Made by a program: the position numbers and the translations under genes. This document shows positions 1 through 5,920 of a stretch of 9,444 nucleotides of DNA, in pieces; the first letter of the stretch is position 1, and each line of letters opens with the position of its first letter. The notes under the pieces were generated by a model that saw only the letters and a program-made list of their open reading frames with translations, was not told where the DNA came from and searched no databases. This DNA is from Gemmatimonadaceae bacterium (lineage in GTDB: Bacteria > Gemmatimonadota > Gemmatimonadetes > Gemmatimonadales > Gemmatimonadaceae), in assembly GCA_019689955.1 (NCBI GenBank), contig JADGGM010000068.1, positions 1 through 9,444 of the forward strand. The letters are read 5' to 3'.

Positions 1-1
1 G

Positions 2-766
2 CCGTCGATGCACGCCCCCGGCGGCGTCGAGCAGCACGGCCCGCTCCCCGAGCCGTGGCCCGGCGACGTCGTCGAGCCGATGTCGGTCATGCGGCAGCGC
101 ATCAGCGAGCACATGATCCTCTCGCGGCGCACCTCCGCGCACGTGACGTCGTTCATGGAGATCGACTTCACGCGCATCGCGCGCCTGCGCGCCGCGCACC
201 GCGCCGCGTTCGAGGCCGCGACCGGGCAGAAGCTCACGTACATGCCGTTCATCATCAAGGCCGTCGTCGATGGCCTCAAGGCCTTCCCCGTGCTGAACGC
301 CTCGGTGGCCGGGAACAACATCATCTACCGCAAGCAGTACAACATCGCCGTCGCCGTCGCGCTCGACTGGGGGCTCATCGTCCCCGTCATCAAGCACGCC
401 GACGACCTCTCGCTCACCGGGATCACCCGCGCGCTCAACGATCTCGCCGCGCGTGCCCGCGCGAAGAAGCTCGACCCGAGCGAGGTGCAGGGCGGCACGT
501 TCACCATCACGAACCCCGGCGTGTTCGGCTCCCTCATGGGCGCGCCGATCATCAACCAGCCGCAGGTGGCGATCCTCGGCGTCGGCGCGATCGAGAAGCG
601 GCCCAAGGTGATCACCGGCGCCGATGGCGAGGACACGATCGCCATCCGCACGTGCGCGTACTTCTCGATCTCCTTCGATCACCGCATCATCGACGGCGCC
701 GTCGCGGACCAGTTCCTCGCGCACGTGAAGAAGACGCTCGAGACCTACCCCGAGACCGGACTCTGA
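2..766 (+). CDS. 2-oxoacid dehydrogenase dihydrolipoamide acyltransferase (E2), 5' truncated
   Basis: This is the C-terminal part of an E2 component, which transfers acyl groups from the lipoyl arm to CoA at the core of a pyruvate, 2-oxoglutarate or branched-chain 2-oxoacid dehydrogenase complex. The frame is open to the left window edge, so the lipoyl and E1/E3-binding domains lie outside. The ATG at 8 falls in a Pro/Gly-rich interdomain linker and is not the real start. The catalytic domain begins near base 80 (MSVMRQRISEHM) and runs to the stop. It includes the family segments NIAVAVALDWGLIVPVIK and GGTFTITNPGVFG, and the active-site motif DHRIIDG with the catalytic His at 680-682. The domain is full length and intact. 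Which 2-oxoacid is used cannot be told without E1 and the lipoyl domain. A small gene follows within about 20 bases. Confidence 0.93.
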   Translation, partial: PSMHAPGGVEQHGPLPEPWPGDVVEPMSVMRQRISEHMILSRRTSAHVTSFMEIDFTRIARLRAAHRAAFEAATGQKLTYMPFIIKAVVDGLKAFPVLNASVAGNNIIYRKQYNIAVAVALDWGLIVPVIKHADDLSLTGITRALNDLAARARAKKLDPSEVQGGTFTITNPGVFGSLMGAPIINQPQVAILGVGAIEKRPKVITGADGEDTIAIRTCAYFSISFDHRIIDGAVADQFLAHVKKTLETYPETGL

Positions 767-786
767 CTGTGGCGCGCGCGCTCACC

Positions 787-1029
787 ATGCAGCGGTCCAT
801 CGTACCGCTTGCGGAACGCAAGAAGTACATGCACAAGCTCCGCGCCCGGCGGTCGTACTACACGGGCCAGAGCTGCCGCTTCTGGGTCTTCGAGGAAAGC
901 GAGATCCCGGGAGCGTTCCTCGAGTTCATCGAAGCCGCCGATGCCGACACCCTCGCCCGCGCGCTCGCCGAAGCGCCGGAGCCGGTCGTCGACACGTCGC
1001 GCATCTACCAGGAAGTGGAGTTGGACTGA
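787..1029 (+). CDS. small conserved-looking hypothetical protein (80 aa)
   Basis: An 80-residue protein of unknown function. It has a basic N-terminal stretch (ERKKYMHKLRARRSYY), a central strand-like segment CRFWVFEE, then PGAFLEFIEAAD and an acidic C-terminus ending VELD. There is no signal peptide and no membrane segment; the single cysteine is in CRFWVFEE. The pattern of a strand followed by a helix in FLEFIEAAD loosely resembles small alpha-beta barrel proteins, but I cannot assign a family. I chose the ATG at 787. A GTG at 769 is in frame and would add six residues (start VARALT), and neither has a clear ribosome binding site. Its TGA overlaps the ATG of the next gene by one base (TGATG at 1027-1031), which implies translational coupling and supports the gene being real. 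Confidence 0.72.
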   Translation: MQRSIVPLAERKKYMHKLRARRSYYTGQSCRFWVFEESEIPGAFLEFIEAADADTLARALAEAPEPVVDTSRIYQEVELD

Positions 1030-1295
1030 TGCCCAGTCGCACGATCACGGTCGACGGCCGGTCGTGGGAGGTCTTTCCCTCGGGCCGCGTGACGCAGTAC
1101 AACCGCGACGAGTTCGCGCTCGTCTTCGTGTCCCGCAACGGGCCGGAGCGCGAGGTGCGGGTGGTGCGCTATTCGCCGCAGGGGGCGCGATGGCGCGACC
1201 AGTCGCTCGCCGAGCTCTCCGATGCGGACCTCGCGCGCCTGCTCGCGCACTCGCAACCGAGCGCCACATCCCCCGAGGCGGGCTACCTCAAGTGA
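1029..1295 (+). CDS. small hypothetical protein (88 aa)
   Basis: An 88-residue protein I do not recognise. The N-terminal half looks like a small beta sheet: residues 4-13 (RTITVDGRSW), then VFPSGRVTQYNRDEFALVFV and REVRVVRYSP. The C-terminal half is a short helix (QSLAELSDADLARLLAHSQPS) followed by a tail ending SPEAGYLK. It has no cysteine, no signal sequence and no membrane helix, so it is probably cytoplasmic. Its ATG overlaps the upstream stop (TGATG at 1027-1031), and its own stop overlaps the next gene's ATG in the same way (1293-1297). It is thus locked between the 80-residue protein and the PHP phosphoesterase, and all three are probably translated as a coupled set. A structural or binding role is possible; no catalytic motif is visible. 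Confidence 0.75.
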   Translation: MPSRTITVDGRSWEVFPSGRVTQYNRDEFALVFVSRNGPEREVRVVRYSPQGARWRDQSLAELSDADLARLLAHSQPSATSPEAGYLK

Positions 1296-2164
1296 TGCCC
1301 CCCGCGGGCGCCGCGCCCGCCGAGCCGGAGCGCTTCGTCGACCTGCACATGCACTCCACGGCCTCCGACGGCGCGCTCCCCCCGGGAGAGGTCGTCGCGG
1401 CCGCGAAACGGGCAGGACTGGTCGCCATTGCGCTCACGGACCACGATACCGTCGCCGGGCTCGCCGAAGCGCGTGAGGTGGGCGATCGGCTCGGGGTGCG
1501 CGTGGTCGCGGGCGTGGAGCTGAGCGCGGTCGAGGAGGACGAGGTGCACCTGCTCGGGCTCCACCTCGCGCGGCTGGATGAGGTGGAGCGGCAGCTCGCG
1601 GCGTTCCGCGAGGCGCGGCGCGAGCGCGCGCGGCAGATCGTGGACCGCCTCAACGCGCTCGGTCTCCCGGTGACGCTCGATGCGGTGATGGCGCAAGCGG
1701 GGACGGGCGCGGTCGGCCGGCCGCACATCGCGCGTGCCCTCATTGCGGGCGGCTGGGCACGCGACCTGCGCGAGGCGTTCGAACGCTGGCTCGGCAACGG
1801 GCGCCCGGCGTACGTCGAGAAGCGCCGCCTCGCGCTCGCCGACGCGATCCGGTTGGTGCACGACGCGGGCGGGATCGCCGTCCTCGCGCACCCGGGGAGC
1901 GAGGCGCGGCGCGCGCGCCTCGAGGCGCTGCGCGCGATCGGGCTCGACGGCGTCGAGGTCCGCCACCCGAGCCACACGCCGGAGGACGTCGCACGCATCG
2001 CCGCGCTCGCCGAGCACCTGCAGCTCGTGCCGAGCGGCGGGTCCGACTGGCACGGCAACGCCGACGGGCCGCGCGTGCTCGGCGCGATGCACATCCCCGA
2101 GAGCTGGCTGCAACAGCAGGACGAGCGCGTCCGCGCACGCGCCGCCGCGGAGATCCCCGCATGA
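1295..2164 (+). CDS. PHP-domain phosphoesterase (RNase AM / TrpH-like nucleoside 3',5'-bisphosphate phosphatase family)
   Basis: A 289-residue PHP-superfamily metal-dependent phosphoesterase. The metal-binding motifs appear in order: DLHMHSTASDG (H18, H20, D25), LTDHDT (H50), AGVELSA (E75), H85, GRPHIARAL, LAHPG (H199), EVRHPSH (E221, H224, H227) and GGSDWHG (D251, H253). This order, the GRPHIARAL insert and the length match the E. coli RnaAM (YciV/TrpH) family. Characterised members remove the 3'-phosphate of nucleoside 3',5'-bisphosphates and degrade short RNA from the 5' end. The ORF stays open upstream of 1295, but that part is a shadow of the previous genes. The ATG at 1295 sits in a TGATG overlap and leaves only a short tail before the first motif. 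The stop overlaps the peroxiredoxin ATG (ATGA, 2161-2164). The family call is firm; the exact substrate is inferred. Confidence 0.9.
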   Translation: MPPAGAAPAEPERFVDLHMHSTASDGALPPGEVVAAAKRAGLVAIALTDHDTVAGLAEAREVGDRLGVRVVAGVELSAVEEDEVHLLGLHLARLDEVERQLAAFREARRERARQIVDRLNALGLPVTLDAVMAQAGTGAVGRPHIARALIAGGWARDLREAFERWLGNGRPAYVEKRRLALADAIRLVHDAGGIAVLAHPGSEARRARLEALRAIGLDGVEVRHPSHTPEDVARIAALAEHLQLVPSGGSDWHGNADGPRVLGAMHIPESWLQQQDERVRARAAAEIPA

Positions 2165-2607
2165 CGACCACCCTCCTCCCGATCGGCGCCGAAGCGCCAC
2201 GCTTCTCCGCGCCGGCGAGCGACGGCCACACGTACTCGCTCGAGGCGCTGCTCGCGCGCGGCCCCGTCGCGCTGTTCTTCTACCCCGGCAACAACACCCC
2301 CGGCTGAAACCGCCAACTCTCCGCCGTGCGCGATGAGATGACGCAGTTTCGGAAAGCCGGCGTGCAGCCGCTCGGGGTGAACCCCGCGAGCGTGGAGGCA
2401 CACGCGCGCTACGCCGCCAAGATGAAGTTCGGCTTCCCCCTCCTGAGCGACGCGGACCGCGCGATCGCGCGCGCGTACGGCGCGCTGAAGGAGGACGGGA
2501 CGCACATCCAGCGCACCGTCTACGGGATCGCCCGCGACGGTACCATCGCCTTCGCCGCGCGCGGCGCGCCGCCACCGGCCGACGTGATCGCGGCGCTCGC
2601 CGGGTAG
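2161..2607 (+). CDS. probable selenocysteine-containing peroxiredoxin (BCP/AhpC-TSA type; in-frame TGA at 2305-2307 read as Sec)
   Basis: Read through one in-frame TGA, this is a complete 148-residue BCP-type peroxiredoxin, which would reduce hydroperoxides in the cytoplasm. The start overlaps the upstream stop (ATGA). The N-terminus has the family's PIGAEAPRFSAPASDG and LFFYPGNNTPG. The TGA is codon 49, exactly where the peroxidatic Cys of the PxxxT/SxxC motif belongs (P42, T46, position 49). Downstream are VRDEM, AGVQPLGVN, FPLLSDAD, YGALKEDG, R118 (the expected active-site Arg in QRTVYGIARDG) and a closing helix; the stop is TAG. Codon use after the TGA is as GC3-rich as before. The protein has no cysteine at all, so it would be a one-Sec enzyme needing an outside reductant. 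The alternative is a pseudogene or sequencing error (TGC to TGA); the SECIS-like hairpin and preserved frame argue against this. Annotators may report only a fragment from the ATG at 2326. Confidence 0.82.
2304..2352 (+). promoter_or_regulatory. candidate bacterial SECIS element (selenocysteine insertion hairpin)
   Basis: Folded by eye. The lower stem pairs 2304-2310 (CUGAAAC, containing the UGA) with 2346-2352 (GUUUCGG), seven pairs with one U-G. G2312-C2344 and C2313-G2343 continue it. The upper stem pairs UCUC (2318-2321) with GAGA (2335-2338), then, after an A-U bulge at 2333-2334, CGC (2322-2324) with GCG (2330-2332). The apical loop is CGUGC (2325-2329). The loop begins 18 bases after the UGA, and its second base is G followed by U. 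This resembles the E. coli fdhF element, where UGA lies in the lower stem and SelB contacts a G-U in a small loop next to a bulged U, although here the bulge is on the 3' side. The codons TTT and AAA in a GC3-rich gene fall in or beside the 3' arm. No energy calculation was made. Confidence 0.62.
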
Positions 2608-2608
2608 C

Positions 2609-3337
2609 ATGGAGCTCCGCGGGCGGGTGGCGCTCGTGACTGGCGGCGCGCGCCGGGTCGGGCGGGCGATCGTGCTCGCGCTCGCGGAGCAGGGGGCGCG
2701 CGTGGCCGTGCATTACCACGCCTCGCGCAACGAGGCGGATGAGGTCGAGCGCGCCGTGCGCGCGCGGGGCGGGGAGGCGTGGACCGTCTCCGCGGACCTG
2801 CGCGACGCCGCGGCGCCGGAGCGGTTGGTGCGCGACGTCGTCGCCCACTTCGGGCAGCTCGACGTGCTCGTGAGCTCGGCGGCGGTGATGATCCGCACCC
2901 CGCTCCCCGAGGTCACGCCGGCGCAGTGGGACGACATCTTCGCCCTGAACCTTCGCGCGCCGTTCTTCTGCGCGCGCGCGGCCGCGCAGGCGATGGCGGA
3001 GCGCGGCGGGGTGATCGTCAACATCGCCGACCTCGCGGGGCTGGAGTCGTGGCCCGCGTACATCCCGCACGGGATCTCCAAGGCCGGGGTGATCCACATG
3101 ACGCAGTCGCTCGCGCGCACGCTCGCGCCGCGCATCCGCGTGAACGCGATCGCCCCGGGGGCGGTGCTCCTCCCGGAGAGCTGGGGGCGCGAGGACGCCG
3201 AGCGACTCGCGCGCACCACCCCGCTCCAGCGGATCGGCGACCCGAGCGACGTCGCACGGGCGGTGCTGTACCTGATCTCGGCCGACTACGTCACCGGGGA
3301 CACGCTGATCGTGGACGGCGGGCGGCACGTGCGCTAG
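2609..3337 (+). CDS. SDR-family oxidoreductase, pteridine reductase/FolM-like, with Tyr-to-His at the active site
   Basis: A 242-residue classical short-chain dehydrogenase/reductase. The cofactor motif TGGARRVG (residues 11-18) with R15/R16 and the following VAVHYHASRNEA resemble pteridine reductase PTR1/FolM-type, NADPH-preferring enzymes. N114 (ALNLRAPF) is the structural Asn. D141 in NIADLAG stands where most SDRs have Ser, as in PTR1. The usual YxxxK is H154-G-I-S-K158: the distance D141 to position 154 is 13 residues, as in PTR1, so the catalytic Tyr is replaced by His (CAC at 3068-3070). The C-terminal part IRVNAIAPGAV and YVTGDTLIVDGG is intact. The ATG lies one base after the peroxiredoxin stop, so it is in the same operon. 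It may be a true reductase with an altered proton donor or a changed-function relative; the substrate is unknown. Confidence 0.85.
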   Translation: MELRGRVALVTGGARRVGRAIVLALAEQGARVAVHYHASRNEADEVERAVRARGGEAWTVSADLRDAAAPERLVRDVVAHFGQLDVLVSSAAVMIRTPLPEVTPAQWDDIFALNLRAPFFCARAAAQAMAERGGVIVNIADLAGLESWPAYIPHGISKAGVIHMTQSLARTLAPRIRVNAIAPGAVLLPESWGREDAERLARTTPLQRIGDPSDVARAVLYLISADYVTGDTLIVDGGRHVR

Positions 3338-3387
3338 CGCGGCCGGGGATCGCGCTCCACGACGTCTCGGAGCGCCCGGCGCGCGGA

Positions 3388-3400
3388 TATCTTTCTTGGC
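3388..3400 (+). promoter_or_regulatory. possible -10 element for a leaderless transcript
   Basis: TATCTT at 3388-3393 sits seven bases before the ATG at 3401 and stands out from GC-rich surroundings. There is no Shine-Dalgarno sequence before this ATG. Transcription from this box would start at or next to the start codon. No convincing -35 box is present (TCTCGG at 17-base spacing), so this is weak. It is supported mainly by its likeness to the site before the Rrf2 gene. Confidence 0.35.
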
Positions 3401-4177
3401 ATGGAGACCCAGCGCTACGGGACGATCATCGTCGTCGGCGGCGGTTGCTACGGATCGTACTACGTCCGCCAGCTCGGGCGCGCGGCGGCGGCGGGGGCGA
3501 TCGCCTGCAAACGGCTCGTCGTCGTGGACCGCGACCCGGAGTGTCGCGTGGGGCGGTCGCTGAGCGGGGCTCCGGGGGGCGACCCGGTGAGTGATGCGCT
3601 CCGCCCCGAGCTGGTGGTCCAGGAGTGGGCGCCGTTCTTCGCGACGTATCTGGACGAGGCTGCGACGCGCGCCGAGGGGGAGGGGGCGCCGGGCGATGCG
3701 ATCGTCCCGTCCCCTCTCATGCCGCACCTCATGTACGAGTGGCTCCTGGCGCGCGCCCGAACGCGGTGGCCCGGGCGTCTCGTCGAGACGCGCCCCCTGG
3801 CGAACGAGCCGTCGGTGCCGTGGCAGCGCGCGGCGCCTGATGGGACGCACTACGTGAGCTTCGCCGAATGGATGTGTCCGATCAACTGCGTCGAGCCCCC
3901 CACCTGCCCGGTGATCCGTGGGCCGCGCACCTGGAGCCTCCCCCCGGCGGTCCGGGCGTATGTCGCGGCCGAGCGGGGGCGTGGGCGGAACCTTGTGGGG
4001 CCGGTCATCTTTCACTGCAGGCACCGCGCGTACGGCGTCGGCATGTTCGACACGAGCGAAGTGCTCGCGGCCGACCGCCTCGTGGCCGCCGCGGGGGCTC
4101 GGGGCCCCGCCGAGGTGCTCGTGGGGACCGTCTCCCACTGCCACGGCGCGCTCGACATGCTCGGCGTCGGCCCGTAG
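3401..4177 (+). CDS. uncharacterised Rossmann-type protein with Cys/His motifs (258 aa)
   Basis: I do not recognise a named family. Residues 8-19 (TIIVVGGGCYGS) form a strand and glycine loop typical of Rossmann nucleotide-binding folds, and RLVVVDRDPEC (about 38-48) looks like the second strand with acidic residues. The C-terminal half carries striking motifs: CPINCVEPPTCP (C159, C163, C169), GPRTW (174-178), FHCRHRAYGVGM (204-215, with H205, C206, H208) and TVSHCHGA (243-250, with H246, C247, H248). The grouping suggests a metal or Fe-S site next to a nucleotide site, which is an inference. There is no signal peptide or membrane helix. The ATG at 3401 lies 63 bases after the SDR stop and just before the first strand. 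The gene appears to have its own promoter and is followed by a 115-base gap, so it may stand alone between two operons. Confidence 0.85.
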   Translation: METQRYGTIIVVGGGCYGSYYVRQLGRAAAAGAIACKRLVVVDRDPECRVGRSLSGAPGGDPVSDALRPELVVQEWAPFFATYLDEAATRAEGEGAPGDAIVPSPLMPHLMYEWLLARARTRWPGRLVETRPLANEPSVPWQRAAPDGTHYVSFAEWMCPINCVEPPTCPVIRGPRTWSLPPAVRAYVAAERGRGRNLVGPVIFHCRHRAYGVGMFDTSEVLAADRLVAAAGARGPAEVLVGTVSHCHGALDMLGVGP

Positions 4178-4224
4178 CGCGGTTCAATTCGGGGCCCGGA
4201 CGCGCGAGATTACAGCGGACCGCG

Positions 4225-4243
4225 CGCCCGCCGCCGGCGGGCG
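4225..4243 (+). repeat. perfect GC inverted repeat between genes, upstream of trxB
   Basis: CGCCCGCCG (4225-4233) and CGGCGGGCG (4235-4243) are exact reverse complements around one base, forming a very stable hairpin (about 7 pairs with a small loop once steric limits are applied). It lies in the 115-base gap between the Cys/His protein and thioredoxin reductase. No T-run follows directly, so it is not a standard intrinsic terminator. It may slow or end transcription, protect an mRNA end, or be a protein site. Confidence 0.5.
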
Positions 4244-4292
4244 GGGGCAGGGTGCCGAAGCCGCAGCGAAACCACTTTTTGGGGAACGACGC

Positions 4293-5279
4293 GTGGGACA
4301 GAGCTACGAGTATGACGTGGTGATCGTGGGCGCGGGGCCCGCCGGGCTCACCGCCGGCATGTACGCGGGGCGGTCCATGCTCAAGACCGCGGTGCTCGAG
4401 CGCGGCGCCCCGGGCGGCGAGCTGCTCAACACCGAGACCATCGAGGACTACCCCGGCTTCGAGCACATTGAGGGGTGGGAGCTCGCGCAGAAGTTCGAGA
4501 GCCACGCGCGGAAGTTCGGCGCGGAGATCATCACCGGCGCCATGGTCGAGACCGTGCGCCGCACCCCCGACGGCACCTTCGAGACCATCACCGACGCCGG
4601 CGACGTGTATCGCTCCCCGGTGGTCATCCTCACGGCGGGCGGCACGCCGGTGAAGCTCGGCGTCCCGGGGGAGCAGGAGTACGCGGGGAAGGGGGTCTCG
4701 TACTGCGCGATCTGCGACGGTGCGTTCTTCAAGGGGCACACGATCGCCGTGGTCGGCGGCGGCGACGCGGCGTGCGAGGAAGCGGACTTCCTCACGCGCT
4801 ACGCCGAGAAGGTGTACCTCATCCACCGCCGCGACACCTTCCGCGCCTCCAAGATCATCCAGAAGCGCGTCTTCGAGAACCCGAAGATCGAGGTGCTCTG
4901 GAACACCGTCGTCGACCGCATCGAGGGGGACGAGCGGCAGCTCGTCAACAAGCTCGTGCTCCGCGACGTGAACACCGACGCGCAGCGCGACCTCGCGGTG
5001 ACGGGGGTGTTCATCTTCATCGGCTTCCGGCCGAACACCGGGGTGGTGGAGGAGCACCTCGAGCACGACGAGGGGGGCTACATCATCACGGACGCGAACA
5101 TGCAGTCGTCCATCCGCGGGCTCTTCGTGGCCGGGGACGTGCGCTCGCAGCTCACGCGGCAGGTGACCACCGCCGTGGGGGACGCGACGACGGCCGCGAT
5201 CGCCGCGGAGAAGTATCTCACCGCGTTGCGGCACGGACAGGCGCCCGAGCTGCACGGGGTCGGCGGGTACACGGTGTGA
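4293..5279 (+). CDS. trxB: thioredoxin-disulfide reductase
   Basis: A 328-residue low-molecular-weight thioredoxin reductase: an FAD enzyme that passes electrons from NADPH to thioredoxin in the cytoplasm. The FAD motif GAGPAGLTAGMYAGR begins at residue 13. The redox-active disulfide CAICD is at 138-141, the NADPH motif VVGGGDAACEEADFL follows, then HRRDTFRASKI. The FAD-binding end GLFVAGDVRSQLTRQVTTAVGDATTAAI completes the fold. The start is a GTG at 4293 with a GGGGAA ribosome binding site at 4281-4286, and the protein then reads V(M)GQSYEYDVVIVGAG. The open frame extends further upstream, but only as a shadow of the previous gene. Its stop lies inside the GTGA start of the next gene. It could support the Sec-peroxiredoxin 1.7 kb upstream through thioredoxin; that link is inferred. 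Confidence 0.97.
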   Translation: MGQSYEYDVVIVGAGPAGLTAGMYAGRSMLKTAVLERGAPGGELLNTETIEDYPGFEHIEGWELAQKFESHARKFGAEIITGAMVETVRRTPDGTFETITDAGDVYRSPVVILTAGGTPVKLGVPGEQEYAGKGVSYCAICDGAFFKGHTIAVVGGGDAACEEADFLTRYAEKVYLIHRRDTFRASKIIQKRVFENPKIEVLWNTVVDRIEGDERQLVNKLVLRDVNTDAQRDLAVTGVFIFIGFRPNTGVVEEHLEHDEGGYIITDANMQSSIRGLFVAGDVRSQLTRQVTTAVGDATTAAIAAEKYLTALRHGQAPELHGVGGYTV

Positions 5280-5920
5280 GAGTCGAGACGATCGTCGTCG
5301 GCGCGCTGCAGGAGAACACGTATCTGTTGATCGATGACGCCGCGCGCCGCGCGGTGCTCATCGATCCCGGGGCCGAGGCGCCGCGGCTGGAGCGTGCGCT
5401 CGCCGCCTCCGGCGCGACGCTCGAGGCGATCTGGCTGACGCACGCGCACGTGGACCACGTGGGCGCCATCGCCGCGCTCAAGCGGGCGCACGACGTCCCG
5501 GTCTACCTGCACCCGGCCGACGCGCCGCTCTACGCAACGGCCGTGCAGCAGGGGGCGATGTTCGGGCTCGACGTGGAGCCCCCGCCCCCTCCGGACCGCG
5601 CGCTCGCCGACGGCGACGTGCTCCGCGTGGGGACGCTCGACTTCTCGGTGATGCATGCGCCCGGGCACGCGCCGGGGCACGTGGTGATCCACGGTCACGG
5701 CGTCGCCTTCGTGGGCGACTGCCTCTTCGCGGGCTCGGTGGGGCGCACTGATCTCCCCCTCTCGAGCGGCGCGGCGCTCGCGCGCTCGCTCGACCGCATC
5801 GCTGCGCTCGGCGACGAGGTCGTCGTCTACCCCGGGCACGGACCGGCGACCACCGTCGGCGCCGAGCGGCGGCACAACCCCTTCCTCAACGGCATCGCGC
5901 GCATCGCAGGAGGCGCATGA
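5276..5920 (+). CDS. gloC: metallo-beta-lactamase-fold hydrolase, glyoxalase II-like (GloC/YcbL type)
   Basis: A 214-residue MBL-fold hydrolase. The binuclear metal motif THAHVDH gives H56, H58, D60 and H61; APGHAPGH gives H131, VGDCLF gives D148 as bridging ligand, and VVYPGHGP supplies the last His. The N-terminal VGALQENTYLL, GSVGRTDLP and TTVGAERRHNPFL match short glyoxalase II proteins such as E. coli YcbL/GloC (about 215 residues), which hydrolyse S-lactoylglutathione. Many high-GC lineages lack glutathione, so another thioester may be the true substrate. The start is GTG at 5276, overlapping the trxB stop by four bases (GTGA). The longer open frame upstream is antisense-like shadow of trxB. 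The stop overlaps the next ATG (ATGA, 5917-5920), giving a coupled three-gene operon. Confidence 0.88.
   Translation: MRVETIVVGALQENTYLLIDDAARRAVLIDPGAEAPRLERALAASGATLEAIWLTHAHVDHVGAIAALKRAHDVPVYLHPADAPLYATAVQQGAMFGLDVEPPPPPDRALADGDVLRVGTLDFSVMHAPGHAPGHVVIHGHGVAFVGDCLFAGSVGRTDLPLSSGAALARSLDRIAALGDEVVVYPGHGPATTVGAERRHNPFLNGIARIAGGA

Noticed and set aside
2326..2607. A separate 93-residue gene starting at ATG 2326
   Set aside because: It begins inside the peroxiredoxin fold, lacks the catalytic residue and the first beta strands, and has no ribosome binding site. It is the downstream part of the Sec-containing gene.
3336..3356. Hairpin AGCGCG/CGCGCT after the SDR as a terminator
   Set aside because: Only six pairs with a nine-base loop and no T-run; such repeats are expected by chance in this GC-rich DNA.
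1283..4144. A 953-codon open frame on the minus strand
   Set aside because: It runs opposite six well-supported genes. It is an Arg/His/Pro-rich shadow caused by very high GC3, with no family motif.
4183..4213. TTCAAT...GATTAC as a promoter for trxB
   Set aside because: Both boxes match the consensus poorly and the spacing is 19 bases; not supportable by eye.
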